This document shows, piece by piece, positions 47,918-58,136 of a stretch of 64,000 nt of DNA (positions within the stretch are counted from its first letter, which is position 1; every line of letters begins with the position of its first letter). The notes beneath the pieces were generated by a model. That model did not search any database. It was not told where the DNA came from and saw nothing but the letters and a program-made list of their open reading frames with translations. Location of the stretch: NCBI RefSeq assembly GCF_023509035.1, contig NZ_CP075583.1, forward strand, positions 3,224,001-3,288,000, given 5' to 3'. Position numbers and translations under genes: made by a program. The stretch is from Janthinobacterium lividum (GTDB taxonomy: Bacteria; Pseudomonadota; Gammaproteobacteria; Burkholderiales; Burkholderiaceae_D).

Positions 47918-49276
47918 ATGGCCCGTTTCACAAAATCAACTTGCCTGACGCCGCTGGCGCTGGCGGCCGTCTTGTTCCTCAGCGGCTGCGCCAGCTTTAG
48001 CCCCGATGGCGGCATGCAGACGGTGTCCGCGCTGGCCGACGCCCGCACGGGCGCTCCCGACGCGCTGGCGGACAAGGGCGGCGAGGAAAAATTGGCTACC
48101 CTGCTGGCCCAACCCCTGGACGCCGACAGCGCCGTGCGCATCGCCCTGATGAACAACCACGGCATGAAAGTGGCGCTGGCCGAACTGGGCGCGTCCGAGG
48201 CGGACTTGGTGCAAGCGGGGCGCTTGCGCAATCCCGGCCTGTCGTTCGGCCGCTCGCATGGCAGCCATGGCAATGAAATCGACAGGGGCGTCAGCTTTGA
48301 CCTGGCCGGCTTGCTGACCATGCCGATGCGCGTGAACATCGAGCGGGGCCGTTTTGAACAGGCCAAGCTGCAGGCCGCCATCAGTGCCGTGCAACTGGCG
48401 TCGGATACGCGCCGCGCGTATTTCAATGCCGTGGCCGCCGTGCAGACGGAAGCTTTCATGCAGCGGGCGCTGCTGTCGGCCGAGGCTGGCGCCGAACTGG
48501 CCACGCGCTTGCAGCAGGCGGGCAGCTGGAGCCGCCTCGACCAGGCGCGCCAGCAAGTGTTTTATGCGGACGCCGTCGGCGACCTGGCCCGCGCGCGCCA
48601 TCAGGCCACAGCCACGCGCGAGCACCTGACGCGCCTGCTGGGCCTGTGGGGCAAGCAAACCAGTTTTACCTTGCCGCAGCGTCTGCCCGACTTGCCGGCC
48701 CAGGCGGTGGACGCCGGCAATATCGAGGCGCAAGCCATGGAGCAGCGCCTCGATGTGCAGATGAGCAAACTCGACGCGCATGCGACGGCCGATGCGCTTG
48801 GCCTGGCTAAGGTGACGGGTTTCATCAATGTGCTCGACGTGGGCTACACCAACAAGAGCAGCAGCGAGGCGCCGCGCGAAAACGGCTATGAGGTGTCCCT
48901 GGAGCTACCGCTGTTTGACTGGGGCTCGGCGCGCAATGCCAGGGCGCAAGCCTTGTACGAACAGTCGCTGCAGCGCACGTCGGGCACGGCGGTGCGGGCC
49001 CGCTCGGAAGTGCGCGAGGCGTATTCCAGCTACCGCACGGCCTACGACCTGGCGCGCCACTACCGCGATGAAGTCGTGCCGCTGCGCAAGACGATTTCGC
49101 ATGAAGTATTGCTACGCTACAACGGCATGCTGGCCAGCGTGTTCGAACTGCTGGCCGACGCGCGCGAACAGGTTGCCAGCGTCAACAGCGCCATCGAGAC
49201 CCAGCGCGATTTCTGGATCGCGCAAACTGAACTGCAAGGCGCCATCAATGGCAGCGGTCCTGCCAACAAGGAATAA
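47918..49276 (+). CDS. Outer-membrane efflux protein (CusC/TolC-like lipoprotein)
   Basis: A 452-residue outer-membrane factor. The N-terminus carries a lipobox (LSGC), and repeated long helices (e.g. LDQARQQVFYADAVGDLARARHQATATREHL) match the TolC/CusC coiled-coil tunnel. It begins one base after the previous stop. A start 15 bases upstream (47903) also exists but overlaps that gene. No RND pump or adaptor gene is adjacent, so the pump partner must be elsewhere. Confidence 0.85.
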   Translation: MARFTKSTCLTPLALAAVLFLSGCASFSPDGGMQTVSALADARTGAPDALADKGGEEKLATLLAQPLDADSAVRIALMNNHGMKVALAELGASEADLVQAGRLRNPGLSFGRSHGSHGNEIDRGVSFDLAGLLTMPMRVNIERGRFEQAKLQAAISAVQLASDTRRAYFNAVAAVQTEAFMQRALLSAEAGAELATRLQQAGSWSRLDQARQQVFYADAVGDLARARHQATATREHLTRLLGLWGKQTSFTLPQRLPDLPAQAVDAGNIEAQAMEQRLDVQMSKLDAHATADALGLAKVTGFINVLDVGYTNKSSSEAPRENGYEVSLELPLFDWGSARNARAQALYEQSLQRTSGTAVRARSEVREAYSSYRTAYDLARHYRDEVVPLRKTISHEVLLRYNGMLASVFELLADAREQVASVNSAIETQRDFWIAQTELQGAINGSGPANKE

Positions 49277-50661
49277 TGATGATTACACGTAGAAACTTTT
49301 TCATGAACGCGGGCGCCGTCGCCCTCAGTGCCGCGGCCGTCAGCAGAGTCGGTGCGGCATCGTTGCCGGAAGCTGTCATGATGTCTGGCGCGGACACCAA
49401 GGCGCCGCCACCGCCGCCGAACGGGCGTCCGTACAATCCCGTCGTCACCCTGAATGGGTGGTCCTTGCCCTGGCGCATGAACAACAACGTCAAGGAATTT
49501 CATTTGGTGGCCGAACCCGTTGTGCGCGAGCTGGCGCCCGGCATGCAAGCGAACCTGTGGGGCTACAACGGCCAGTCGCCGGGCCCCACCATCGAAGTGG
49601 TGGAGGGAGACCGGGTGCGCATCTTTGTCACCAACAAATTGCCGGAACACACGAGCGTGCACTGGCATGGCCAGCGCTTGCCCAACGGCATGGATGGCGT
49701 CACGGGCCTGACCCAGCCGGGTATTCCTCCCGGCAAGACCTTCGTGTATGAATTTGTTGCCAAGCGGCCCGGCACCTTCATGTACCACCCGCATGCCGAT
49801 GAAATGACGCAGATGGCCATGGGTATGATGGGGTTCTGGGTGACCCACCCGAAAGACCCGAACTTCATGAAGGTGGACCGCGATTTCGTCTTCTTGCTGA
49901 GCAACTACGACATCGATCCCGGCAGCTATACGCCGAAGATCATGACCATGACGGATTTTAATCTGTTCACCTTCAACAGCCGCGTTTTCCCGGGCATCGA
50001 CCCCATGGTCGTGCGCCAGGGCGACAAGGTGCGCGTGCGCGTGGGCAATCTGACCATGACGAACCACCCGATCCACATGCATGGCCATGAATTCGAGGTG
50101 ACTGGCACGGATGGCGGCTGGACGCGCCCCGAGTCGCGCTGGCCCGAGGTGACGACGGACGTGGCCGTGGGCCAGATGCGCGCCGTGGAATTCATGGCCA
50201 CCGACCTGGGCGACTGGGCTTTCCACTGCCACAAGTCGCACCACACGATGAATGCCATGGGACATGACGTGCCCACCATGATCGGTGTCGACCACCAGGG
50301 CGTGGCGGCGAAGATCAACCAGCTCGTGCCCGGCTACATGGTGATGGGCGAACGGGGCATGGCCGACATGGGCGAAATGCAGATGCCGATTCCCGACAAC
50401 ACCTTGCCCATGATGGCCGGCGACGGCCCTTTCGGCGCCATCGGCATGGGCGGCATGTTTACGGCAGTCAAGGTGCGCAAGGACCAGAAGCCGGGCGACT
50501 ACCGCGATCCGGGCTGGTACAAGCACCCGGCCGGCAGCGTGGCCTATGAATGGACGGGCGCCTTGCCGGAACCGGTGCGTGGTCAGGGTACAGGCAAGCA
50601 GGCGGCGAAAGGCAGCGTGGAAATGACGGTGCGCAAGCCGGCCGGCCACAGCGGGCATTAA
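49276..50661 (+). CDS. Multicopper oxidase, periplasmic copper oxidase (CopA/CueO-like)
   Basis: A 461-residue multicopper oxidase that should oxidise Cu(I) to the less toxic Cu(II). The Tat-type N-terminus reads ITRRNFFMNAGAVALSAAA. All four copper-binding motifs are present: HWHG, HPHAD, HPIHMHGHE and HCHKSHHTMNAMGHD. Its ATG shares a base with the upstream stop (TAATG). The C-terminus is Met/Gly-rich (MADMGEMQM). A terminator follows at 50688. Confidence 0.92.
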   Translation: MMITRRNFFMNAGAVALSAAAVSRVGAASLPEAVMMSGADTKAPPPPPNGRPYNPVVTLNGWSLPWRMNNNVKEFHLVAEPVVRELAPGMQANLWGYNGQSPGPTIEVVEGDRVRIFVTNKLPEHTSVHWHGQRLPNGMDGVTGLTQPGIPPGKTFVYEFVAKRPGTFMYHPHADEMTQMAMGMMGFWVTHPKDPNFMKVDRDFVFLLSNYDIDPGSYTPKIMTMTDFNLFTFNSRVFPGIDPMVVRQGDKVRVRVGNLTMTNHPIHMHGHEFEVTGTDGGWTRPESRWPEVTTDVAVGQMRAVEFMATDLGDWAFHCHKSHHTMNAMGHDVPTMIGVDHQGVAAKINQLVPGYMVMGERGMADMGEMQMPIPDNTLPMMAGDGPFGAIGMGGMFTAVKVRKDQKPGDYRDPGWYKHPAGSVAYEWTGALPEPVRGQGTGKQAAKGSVEMTVRKPAGHSGH

Positions 50662-50687
50662 TACGGCCTGTTGGCGCTGAGCATCGC

Positions 50688-50717
50688 AACGGCTTGCCTA
50701 GCATGGCAAGCCGTTTT
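50688..50717 (+). terminator. Intrinsic terminator of the copper operon
   Basis: AACGGCTTGCC pairs with GGCAAGCCGTT through a six-base loop, followed by TT. It sits 27 bases after the multicopper oxidase stop. The U-run is short but the 11-bp stem is perfect. Confidence 0.72.
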
Positions 50718-50845
50718 GCATGTTGCTGTATGTCAAGGAATTATTGTTTGGTGACAATCCGAGCATATTTTTCCGTTTTTTTTCTTTATATTCAAGCCAG
50801 TACGCTCCAGTTGCATCGAGTATCGGTCTGTCTACGGGAGAAATC

Positions 50846-52504
50846 ATGTTGAAGCAGATGAAGGTGGGAACGCGCTTGCTGGCGGCATTTTTCTGTGTCG
50901 CGCTGATGGGGGCCATCGTGGCCGGCATCGGCATCTTCAACATGGGCAAGATCGATACCATGGCGGGGCAGATGTACAAACATGAATTGCTGGGCTTGTC
51001 GTATATCAAGGAAGCCAATATCGCCCTGATCAAGGTGGGCCGCGCGCGCAGCAATTTCTTGCTGTCCACGACCGCCGAGGAACGCGCCACGCGCCAGGCC
51101 GACATCGCCAAATTCCTCGACATGAATAAAAGTTACCTGACCAAGGCGGAGCCGCTGTTCGTCACACCGGCTGCCAAGGAATTGTTTGCCCGCTTTGCCG
51201 CCGTCGAAGCGGAATACATCGCCACCATGCAGCAGGCGCTGGCGCTGGCCGCGGCCGAGCCGCTGGCCCAGCGTAGCGTGCAACTGATCGATCTGCTCAA
51301 CAAGACGCGGCTGCATGCCGACGAACTCGACGGTATGCTGGATAAACTCTCGCAGCAGAAAGAAGAGCGCGCCAAGGCGGCTGCCGAGCAGGCGTCCGGC
51401 GTGTACCAGGCCAGCCGCAGCTTCATGATCGCGCTGGTGCTGGGCAGCATGGCGGCCGGCCTGGCGCTGGGGGCGCTGATCACGCGAGGACTGACGCGTC
51501 AGCTGGGCGGCGAACCCGCGTATGCCGTCAAGATCGCCGGCGCCATCGCCGAGGGCGACCTCACCGTCGATATCCGCACGGCCAGCCATGACAACGCCAG
51601 CCTGCTGTTCGCCATGAAAGCCATGCGCGACAAGCTGGTGGGCATTGTCAGCCAGGTACGCTCGGGTACGGACACCATCAACACGGCCTCGGGCGAAATT
51701 GCCCAGGGCAACCTGGATTTGTCGTCGCGCACGGAAGAGCAGGCCAGTTCGCTGGAAGAAACGGCGTCGTCGATGGAGCAGCTGACGTCGGCCGTGCGGC
51801 AGAATGCGGACAATGCGCGCCAGGCCAATGTGCTGGCTGGCGCCGCGTCCGAGGTGGCCGGCAAGGGCGGCGCCGTGGTGGGGCAGGTGGTGCAGACGAT
51901 GGAATCGATCAATGCATCCTCGCGCAAGATCGTCGACATCATCAGCGTGATCGACAGCATCGCCTTCCAGACGAATATTTTGGCCTTGAACGCGGCCGTG
52001 GAAGCGGCCAGGGCAGGCGAGGAGGGGCGCGGCTTTGCCGTCGTGGCGTCCGAAGTGCGCAACCTGGCGCAGCGATCAAGCCAGGCCGCCAAGGAAATCA
52101 AGACCCTGATCGGCGACTCCGTCGAACAGGTGGAAATCGGCTCCAAGCTTGTGCATGACGCGGGCAAGACGATGGATGAAGTGGTCACCAGCGTGCGCCA
52201 GGTCGCCGACATCATGCAGGAAATCACGGCCGCCAGCGCCGAGCAAAGCGCCGGCATCGAGCAAGTCAACCAGGCCGTGCTGCAGATGGACCAGGTGACG
52301 CAGCAAAACGCGGCCCTGGTGGAAGAGGCGGCGGCGGCCGCTGAATCGCTGCAAGACCAGGCGCAGACCTTGACGGAATTGGTGGGCGTGTTCCGCCTGC
52401 ATGCCCAGGCGCAACAGTTGGCCGTGTCGCCAGCCAGCAACAACGTTACACCGCTGCGCCGGCCGGCGGTATCTGCCAGGCAGGGCCTGCGGCGCCTGGC
52501 CTGA
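50846..52504 (+). CDS. Methyl-accepting chemotaxis protein
   Basis: A 552-residue chemoreceptor. Two transmembrane helices (about 9-30 and 190-212) bracket a periplasmic four-helix bundle-like sensor; a HAMP region and the cytoplasmic signalling domain follow. The tip motif [20 protein letters not shown] and methylation-helix pattern [17 protein letters not shown] are clear. The ATG at 50846 has a GGGAG ribosome site; earlier frame is not part of the protein. Ligand unknown. It is not next to other che genes. Confidence 0.93.
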   Translation: MLKQMKVGTRLLAAFFCVALMGAIVAGIGIFNMGKIDTMAGQMYKHELLGLSYIKEANIALIKVGRARSNFLLSTTAEERATRQADIAKFLDMNKSYLTKAEPLFVTPAAKELFARFAAVEAEYIATMQQALALAAAEPLAQRSVQLIDLLNKTRLHADELDGMLDKLSQQKEERAKAAAEQASGVYQASRSFMIALVLGSMAAGLALGALITRGLTRQLGGEPAYAVKIAGAIAEGDLTVDIRTASHDNASLLFAMKAMRDKLVGIVSQVRSGTDTINTASGEIAQGNLDLSSRTEEQASSLEETASSMEQLTSAVRQNADNARQANVLAGAASEVAGKGGAVVGQVVQTMESINASSRKIVDIISVIDSIAFQTNILALNAAVEAARAGEEGRGFAVVASEVRNLAQRSSQAAKEIKTLIGDSVEQVEIGSKLVHDAGKTMDEVVTSVRQVADIMQEITAASAEQSAGIEQVNQAVLQMDQVTQQNAALVEEAAAAAESLQDQAQTLTELVGVFRLHAQAQQLAVSPASNNVTPLRRPAVSARQGLRRLA

Positions 52505-52581
52505 ACCTTGCTGGCTCGGGCGCAATCGGCGCGGTGGTGGTAGGCTGTCGCTATTGCGCGTTTACCACTTCAGGGCCTTTT

Positions 52582-53355
52582 ATGCCGTCTCCTCGCTTGC
52601 CGTTGTTGAGTTTCTCCCTGCTATTGGTTTCCCTGGCGCCCCTGGCGCAAGCGCAGGAGGGCGATGCCGTCCTGCCTTACCGTCCTTCCGTCGCCAGTCC
52701 CGCCCAGCTGCCCGTGCCGGGCCAGCTGGAATTCGAGGCTGGCGGCCTGCTGTCGAAGATGGACGACACGCGCCGCGCCAGCCTGCCGTATACGTTTAAA
52801 CTGGCGTTCACGCCCGAATGGGGCGTGTTGCTCGAAGGCGAGGGCTTCGTGCGTGCACGCGATGAAACGGGCCGCCGCGAAACGGGCGTGGGTGACACGA
52901 CGGTCGTGCTCAAGCGTGCCTTTGTACTCGACAGCGCCACGGCGCTGGGTCTGGAACTGGGCTGGAAGTTGCCCACGGCCAAGGACAGCATCGGCAGCGG
53001 CAAGAGCGATGTGTCGCTGAACGGTATTTTTAGCCGCGACCTGGGCGCCGTGCACATGGACGCCAACCTGAACGCCACGCGCCTGGGGGCATCCGACCCT
53101 GGCGCGGGCAGGGTGCAAACGGGCTGGGCGACCTCCTTTTCCACGCCCGTCAGCGACCGATGGGGCGCCACGGCGGAGGTGTCGGGCACGCGTTTGCGCG
53201 GCGCACCGGCCACGGCCCAGCTGCTGCTGGCCGCCACTTACAGTCCCACGCCACGGCTGGCCATCGATATCGGTGTGGCGCGCGGCTTGACGGCGGCGTC
53301 GCCGGACTGGTCGCTGTTCAGCGGCCTGGTTGTGCCTTTGGGCAAACTGTGGTGA
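52582..53355 (+). CDS. Outer-membrane beta-barrel-like protein of unknown function
   Basis: A 257-residue exported protein (signal MPSPRLPLLSFSLLLVSLAPLAQA). The rest is built from alternating hydrophobic/polar strands (GLELGWKLPTAKDSIGSGKSDVSLNG, LLLAATYSPTPRLAIDIGVARG), typical of outer-membrane barrels, perhaps of the phenol MetA-pathway transporter type. Function is not clear. Confidence 0.6.
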   Translation: MPSPRLPLLSFSLLLVSLAPLAQAQEGDAVLPYRPSVASPAQLPVPGQLEFEAGGLLSKMDDTRRASLPYTFKLAFTPEWGVLLEGEGFVRARDETGRRETGVGDTTVVLKRAFVLDSATALGLELGWKLPTAKDSIGSGKSDVSLNGIFSRDLGAVHMDANLNATRLGASDPGAGRVQTGWATSFSTPVSDRWGATAEVSGTRLRGAPATAQLLLAATYSPTPRLAIDIGVARGLTAASPDWSLFSGLVVPLGKLW

Positions 53356-53447
53356 GTTTGCCACGGGCACCTTATGTGTCCTTGCGAACAAACAGCCAGG
53401 CGCGCAAGGTCTACAATCCAGGCATAACTGATAAAAGGAGTGTCCCC

Positions 53448-53990
53448 ATGAAAACCCTGATTCTTGCCGTCGCCTTGCTGTCGGCGGCTACCGCCGCCGT
53501 TGCCCAGGTCGGCGTATCGGTCAGCATCGGCCAGCCGGGTTTTTACGGACGCATCGACGTCGGTGACTATCCTGCGCCGCAATTGATCTATGCCCAGCCT
53601 GTCATCGTGCAGCGCCCGCAATACTATTCGGCCCGTCCCATCTATTTGCGCGTGCCGCCCGGTCATGCGAAAAACTGGTCCAAGCACTGCCGCAAGTATA
53701 ATGCCTGTAACCAAGAGGTATATTTCGTCCAAGATAGTTGGTATAACAACCAATATGTGCCCCGTTACCGCCAGCAGCATGGCGACCATGGCCGTCCCGG
53801 TGGACGTCCGCCGCAACAGCATGGCCGTCCCGACTATGGGGACCATGACCGTGATCGCGGCCATTATGACAAGCATGATGACAAGCGCGACAAACATGAT
53901 GATAAGCGCGACAAACATGAAGGCAAGCGCGACAAGCATGATGACAATCCGGGCAGGGGCCATGGCAACGGTGACGGGCGCAGGGACTAA
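53448..53990 (+). CDS. Exported protein with Lys/His/Asp-rich repeats
   Basis: A 180-residue protein with a signal peptide (MKTLILAVALLSAATAAVAQ). The middle (QLIYAQPVIVQRPQYYSARPIYLRVPPGHAKNW) is Tyr/Pro-rich and contains two Cys (HCRKYNAC). The last ~60 residues consist of near-repeats of DKHDDKRDKHD type, encoded by short tandem DNA repeats around 53870-53945. The charged tail could bind metal or polyanions. I do not know its role. RBS AAAAGGAG. Confidence 0.65.
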   Translation: MKTLILAVALLSAATAAVAQVGVSVSIGQPGFYGRIDVGDYPAPQLIYAQPVIVQRPQYYSARPIYLRVPPGHAKNWSKHCRKYNACNQEVYFVQDSWYNNQYVPRYRQQHGDHGRPGGRPPQQHGRPDYGDHDRDRGHYDKHDDKRDKHDDKRDKHEGKRDKHDDNPGRGHGNGDGRRD

Positions 53991-54010
53991 ACAAGCAAGC
54001 AGGAGGATCT

Positions 54011-55309
54011 TTGCATAGTAAAATCGTTATCGTAGGTGGCGGCGCAGGCGGCCTGGAGCTGGCCTGCAAACTCAGCCGCAAGCTCGGCGCCGGTCAGGTG
54101 ACCCTGGTCGACAGCCGCCTGTACCATATCTGGAAGCCGTCGCTGCATGAAGTGGCGGCCGGCACCCTGGACATTCATCAAGAGGGCCTGTCGTATCAGA
54201 TGCTGGCGCATGACAATGGTTTTACCTATGTCTATGGCCCTTTGATCGGGCTCGACGCCGCGTCGAACTGCCTCACCGTGGGCGCCATCGCCACGGACAA
54301 GGATGAGCAATTGCTGCCGCAACGGCAAATCCATTATGACCAGCTGGTGCTGGCCGTGGGCAGCACCTCGAATTATTTCGGCGTGCCCGGCGCCAAGGAA
54401 AACACGATTTCCCTGAATGCCACGGAAGACGCCGAACGTTTCCGTTTGACCCTGTTGAAACTGCTGGCCATGGCCGAGCAACGCCAGGGCGACGCGGGCC
54501 ATCCCGGCGTCGACATCGTCATCATCGGCGGCGGCGCCACGGGTGTGGAGCTGGCGGCCGAGTTGCGCGAAGCGAGCGGCGTGTATGCCGCGTATGGTTT
54601 CCAGAATCTCAACGCCATCAAGGATGTGCGCATCACCCTGCTCGAAGGGGCGCCGCGCATCCTGGCGCCGCTGCCCGAGCGCGTCTCCATCGCCGCCTCG
54701 AAACTGCTGCATAAACATGGCATCACCGTGGTGACCGATACGCGCGTCACCACGATCGAAGCCGACAAGGTGACGGTGGCCAGCGGTACCAGCTATGCGG
54801 CCGACATCTGTGTGTGGGCCGCCGGCATCCGCGCGCCGGAGTTCCTGTCGACCTTGGGGCTGCCGACCAACCGCGCCGGCCAGCTGGAAGTGACGGGCAT
54901 GCTCAATGTGCAGGGCCATGCGAATATTTTTGCGCTGGGCGATTGCGCCGCCTGCATGGGGCCGGATGACAAGCTGGTGCCGCCGCGCGCCCAGGCTGCC
55001 CACCAGCAAGCCGATTACCTGCTGAAAACCTTCCTGCTGCAAGCCAAGGGCAAGCCGCCGCAAACCAAGCCGTACGAATACCTGGACTACGGTTCGCTCG
55101 TGTCGTTCGGCCGCACCACCTCGGTCGGCACCCTGATGGGTTCGCTGAAGGGCCTGAGCTGGTTCGTGGAAGGCTTCGTGGCCCGCATGATGTACGTCAG
55201 CTTGCACCTGATGCACCACAATGCCGTGCTGGGCAGCGTGCGCACGGCCGTCATGGCCATGGGCCGTTTCCTGATCAAGCGCAGCACGCCGCAGGTCAAG
55301 CTGCATTGA
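54011..55309 (+). CDS. ndh: Type II NADH:quinone oxidoreductase
   Basis: A 432-residue membrane-associated flavoprotein oxidising NADH without proton pumping. FAD motif IVIVGGGAGGLELACKLSR at the N-terminus, NAD motif VIIGGGATGVELAAELR in the middle, and the FALGDCAAC FAD-contact segment late. It starts at TTG (HSKIVIV...) after a strong AGGAGG, which fits the family start. It is convergent with the DUF6265-like gene; a strong terminator lies between. Confidence 0.88.
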   Translation: MHSKIVIVGGGAGGLELACKLSRKLGAGQVTLVDSRLYHIWKPSLHEVAAGTLDIHQEGLSYQMLAHDNGFTYVYGPLIGLDAASNCLTVGAIATDKDEQLLPQRQIHYDQLVLAVGSTSNYFGVPGAKENTISLNATEDAERFRLTLLKLLAMAEQRQGDAGHPGVDIVIIGGGATGVELAAELREASGVYAAYGFQNLNAIKDVRITLLEGAPRILAPLPERVSIAASKLLHKHGITVVTDTRVTTIEADKVTVASGTSYAADICVWAAGIRAPEFLSTLGLPTNRAGQLEVTGMLNVQGHANIFALGDCAACMGPDDKLVPPRAQAAHQQADYLLKTFLLQAKGKPPQTKPYEYLDYGSLVSFGRTTSVGTLMGSLKGLSWFVEGFVARMMYVSLHLMHHNAVLGSVRTAVMAMGRFLIKRSTPQVKLH

Positions 55310-55344
55310 TCAAGCCGTAGCAAGCGGTTTGCGCCGTATCAAAC

Positions 55345-55370
55345 AAGGGGCCTTGCGGCCCCTTTTTTAT
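55345..55370. terminator. Bidirectional intrinsic terminator
   Basis: AAGGGGCC-TTGC-GGCCCCTT with TTTT after it on the plus strand; on the minus strand the stem is followed by only a short T stretch. It separates the convergent ndh and DUF6265-like genes. Confidence 0.9.
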
Positions 55371-55882
55371 TTGCTGCGCGCGAGGGGCGCCGCTTCGCAG
55401 CGGCCCCGCGTCATGGGGAAGGCGATGGTAGTGAGCTTGCCTTTGATGGTGCCGGTGATGCTGGCATGCAAGATGCGCTCGCTGTCGTGGCGGTAGATGA
55501 TGCGGCTGGGGAAGTCATTGTCCAGGTTGGCGAAGATGAATTCATTCGGCTTGTCCTGGCGCAGCAGATTGAAGATCACGGGTGGCTGGCCTGACGGTTG
55601 CACGATGTAGGCCAGCTGGCCCGGGTCGGTGAGGCTGATCTGCACGAATTCAAAGGCCGTCGTCTTGCCGCCCTTGACGGTGCGGCTGGTGCCCAGGATG
55701 GTGCCGCCGGCGGCCGTGCTCCATTGTTCTCCTGAACCGGGTTCGGCGCCGTCGACGTTCCAGCAGCCTGCCAACCATGCCAGCTTGTTCACCGTTTCCG
55801 GCGGCGGCACGGTTTTGTCGGCGGCCTGGGCGGTGCCCATGGCCATCAGCGCTGCCAGCAAGGTAGTTGCGAGTCGTTGCAT
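55367..55882 (-). CDS. Exported DUF6265-like protein
   Basis: A 171-residue protein with a signal peptide (MQRLATTLLAALMAMGTAQA). The start of the mature part, LAWLAGCWNVDGAEPGSGEQW, and later SRIIYR match the DUF6265 lipocalin-like pattern as I know it. Small-ligand binding in the periplasm is possible, but unproven. Confidence 0.7.
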   Translation of the reverse strand: MQRLATTLLAALMAMGTAQAADKTVPPPETVNKLAWLAGCWNVDGAEPGSGEQWSTAAGGTILGTSRTVKGGKTTAFEFVQISLTDPGQLAYIVQPSGQPPVIFNLLRQDKPNEFIFANLDNDFPSRIIYRHDSERILHASITGTIKGKLTTIAFPMTRGRCEAAPLARSK

Positions 55883-56031
55883 GCCGTCTCCTGTCGTTGC
55901 GATTTGTTAGCTGTCCCTGGTACACGCCTGTGGCGCGCCTGCCCAGTGTAGCCGATGCTGGGCTGCACACGGCAAACACTTTATACTCGGGAAAGTTGCA
56001 GCCCTTCATCACCATCATGCCGAGGACAACC

Positions 56032-56622
56032 ATGCACGATACTTCCACGCAGCCGCACGGCGCCGCCAGGCCGGTCCAGTTAGATTATCGCTACATCAGC
56101 CTGAAAAGCCTGGAACTGGACCCGGAGCAGCTCGATTTTTACCAGCTGCTGTCCTGCACGGGGGATGCCGAGGAAAGCCTGCGGCAGGTAGTGCGTTTTC
56201 GCACGGATGGCTATGGCAAGACCAGCTTCATCGGCAGCCTGCACGCGTTGCCGGCGCCGTTGGCCACCTTTCCCCTGTGGCGCGCCGAGCTTGAGGCTTG
56301 GCCCGGCGAGCTGACGCGCGAGGATTTGCTGGCGCGGGCGAGTGCGCCGCTGGGTCAGCCTGTTGGCGTCTTCCTCGCCTCGCCCGGCTGGCGTATGGCC
56401 TTGCCCGACATCTGGCAAAGCCTGCTGGTGCTGGCATGGACGCGGGCGGGCTCTCCTGCCGATGCCGCCCTGGTGGCGCAATTGACGGAGGTGTTGCGTG
56501 TCGGACATTTTTTGCAAACGTTGGAGGGCAATCGCACCAGCCTGGCCGGGCATGGCGCACGCCGCGACGTGCTCGGAGCACAACTGCTGCTGCCTGAAGG
56601 GGTGCTGGTGCCGCCGCGCTGA
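56032..56622 (+). CDS. Uncharacterised protein
   Basis: A 196-residue soluble protein. ATG 56032 has GAGGA upstream; an in-frame ATG at 56017 would add 5 residues. It is rich in Leu, Ala and Arg, with DIWQSLLVLAWTRAGSPADAALVAQLTEVLRV in the second half as the most organised helical part. No family recognised, no clear context; transcription is away from the kinase gene beyond its end. Confidence 0.55.
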   Translation: MHDTSTQPHGAARPVQLDYRYISLKSLELDPEQLDFYQLLSCTGDAEESLRQVVRFRTDGYGKTSFIGSLHALPAPLATFPLWRAELEAWPGELTREDLLARASAPLGQPVGVFLASPGWRMALPDIWQSLLVLAWTRAGSPADAALVAQLTEVLRVGHFLQTLEGNRTSLAGHGARRDVLGAQLLLPEGVLVPPR

Positions 56623-56642
56623 CGAACGCCGGCCGCTGTGGA

Positions 56643-57356
56643 TTATTCTTTTGGCGTAATGCGCGGCAAGACGACGGTCAGGGCCGTGCCGCCTTGCGGA
56701 TTGCCCGTCAGGCTCAGGCTGCCGCCCAGGTAATGCACGCGCTCGCGCACGGAGCGCAGGCCGTGCTTGCTCATTTCGACGGGTTCGCTGGCCGGCAAGC
56801 CAGTGCCGTTATCCTTGACAGTCATCATCAGTGCTTCGTCGTTATCGTCGATGATGATGTCCACTTGCGTGGCATGGGCGTGCGCGGCGATGTTGCTGAG
56901 CGCTTCTTCCAGGGTGCGCAGCAGGGCGACGCCCACGTTGCGCGGGCAAATCAGTTCATCTTCGGGCAGGTTGCAGCGCACGGTGATCTTGTGCTGTTCG
57001 GCAAATTGCGCGGCCAGTTCACCCAGCGCCACATTCACGCCGAGAAACTCGAGCTTGTCGTTCCACAGCTTCATTTGCATCTGGCGGTTGGTTTCAATCA
57101 CATTCAGCAGCAATTGCTTCATGGTCGCCGCACGGTCGAGCAAGGCCGCTTCCTGCGGCATTTTTTGCGTCAGCAGCGACAAGTGCATGGTCAGCGCCGT
57201 CAGCGAGGAACCGAGGCTGTCGTGCAGCTGGCGCGACAGGGCGCGCCGTTCATTGTCCCAGCTCGTGTTGACATGACCCAGCAACTCGCTGAGATCGGCG
57301 GCGCGTTCCGCATCGGCCTGGGCCGTTTCCTTGTTCGGATCTGTTTGTGCGGACAT
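56643..57356 (-). CDS. Soluble NarL/NarX-type sensor histidine kinase
   Basis: A 237-residue kinase with a HisKA_3-type H-box (SRQLHDSLGSSLTALTMHLSLL) and an ATPase domain with N-box EEALSNIAAHAHA and G1 box DNGTG. It has no transmembrane segment and no input domain, only about 40 residues before the H-box. The ATG at 57356 has a poor GGGGCG ribosome site. No response regulator of the NarL family is next to it, so its partner is unknown. Confidence 0.82.
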   Translation of the reverse strand: MSAQTDPNKETAQADAERAADLSELLGHVNTSWDNERRALSRQLHDSLGSSLTALTMHLSLLTQKMPQEAALLDRAATMKQLLLNVIETNRQMQMKLWNDKLEFLGVNVALGELAAQFAEQHKITVRCNLPEDELICPRNVGVALLRTLEEALSNIAAHAHATQVDIIIDDNDEALMMTVKDNGTGLPASEPVEMSKHGLRSVRERVHYLGGSLSLTGNPQGGTALTVVLPRITPKE

Positions 57357-58062
<706 letters not shown>

Positions 58063-58076
58063 AGCTTTCGGCCGTA

Positions 58077-58113
58077 AAAAAACCGGCTGGCCGTGAGGGC
58101 TTGCCGGTTTTTT
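58077..58113. terminator. Bidirectional intrinsic terminator
   Basis: AAAAAACCGGC and GCCGGTTTTTT are complementary around a 15-base loop. With A/T tracts on both sides the hairpin can stop transcripts from the PASDPIS gene and from the convergent REC-GGDEF gene. Confidence 0.85.
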
Positions 58114-58136
58114 CATGTGCCGCGCGCATTAAAAAA

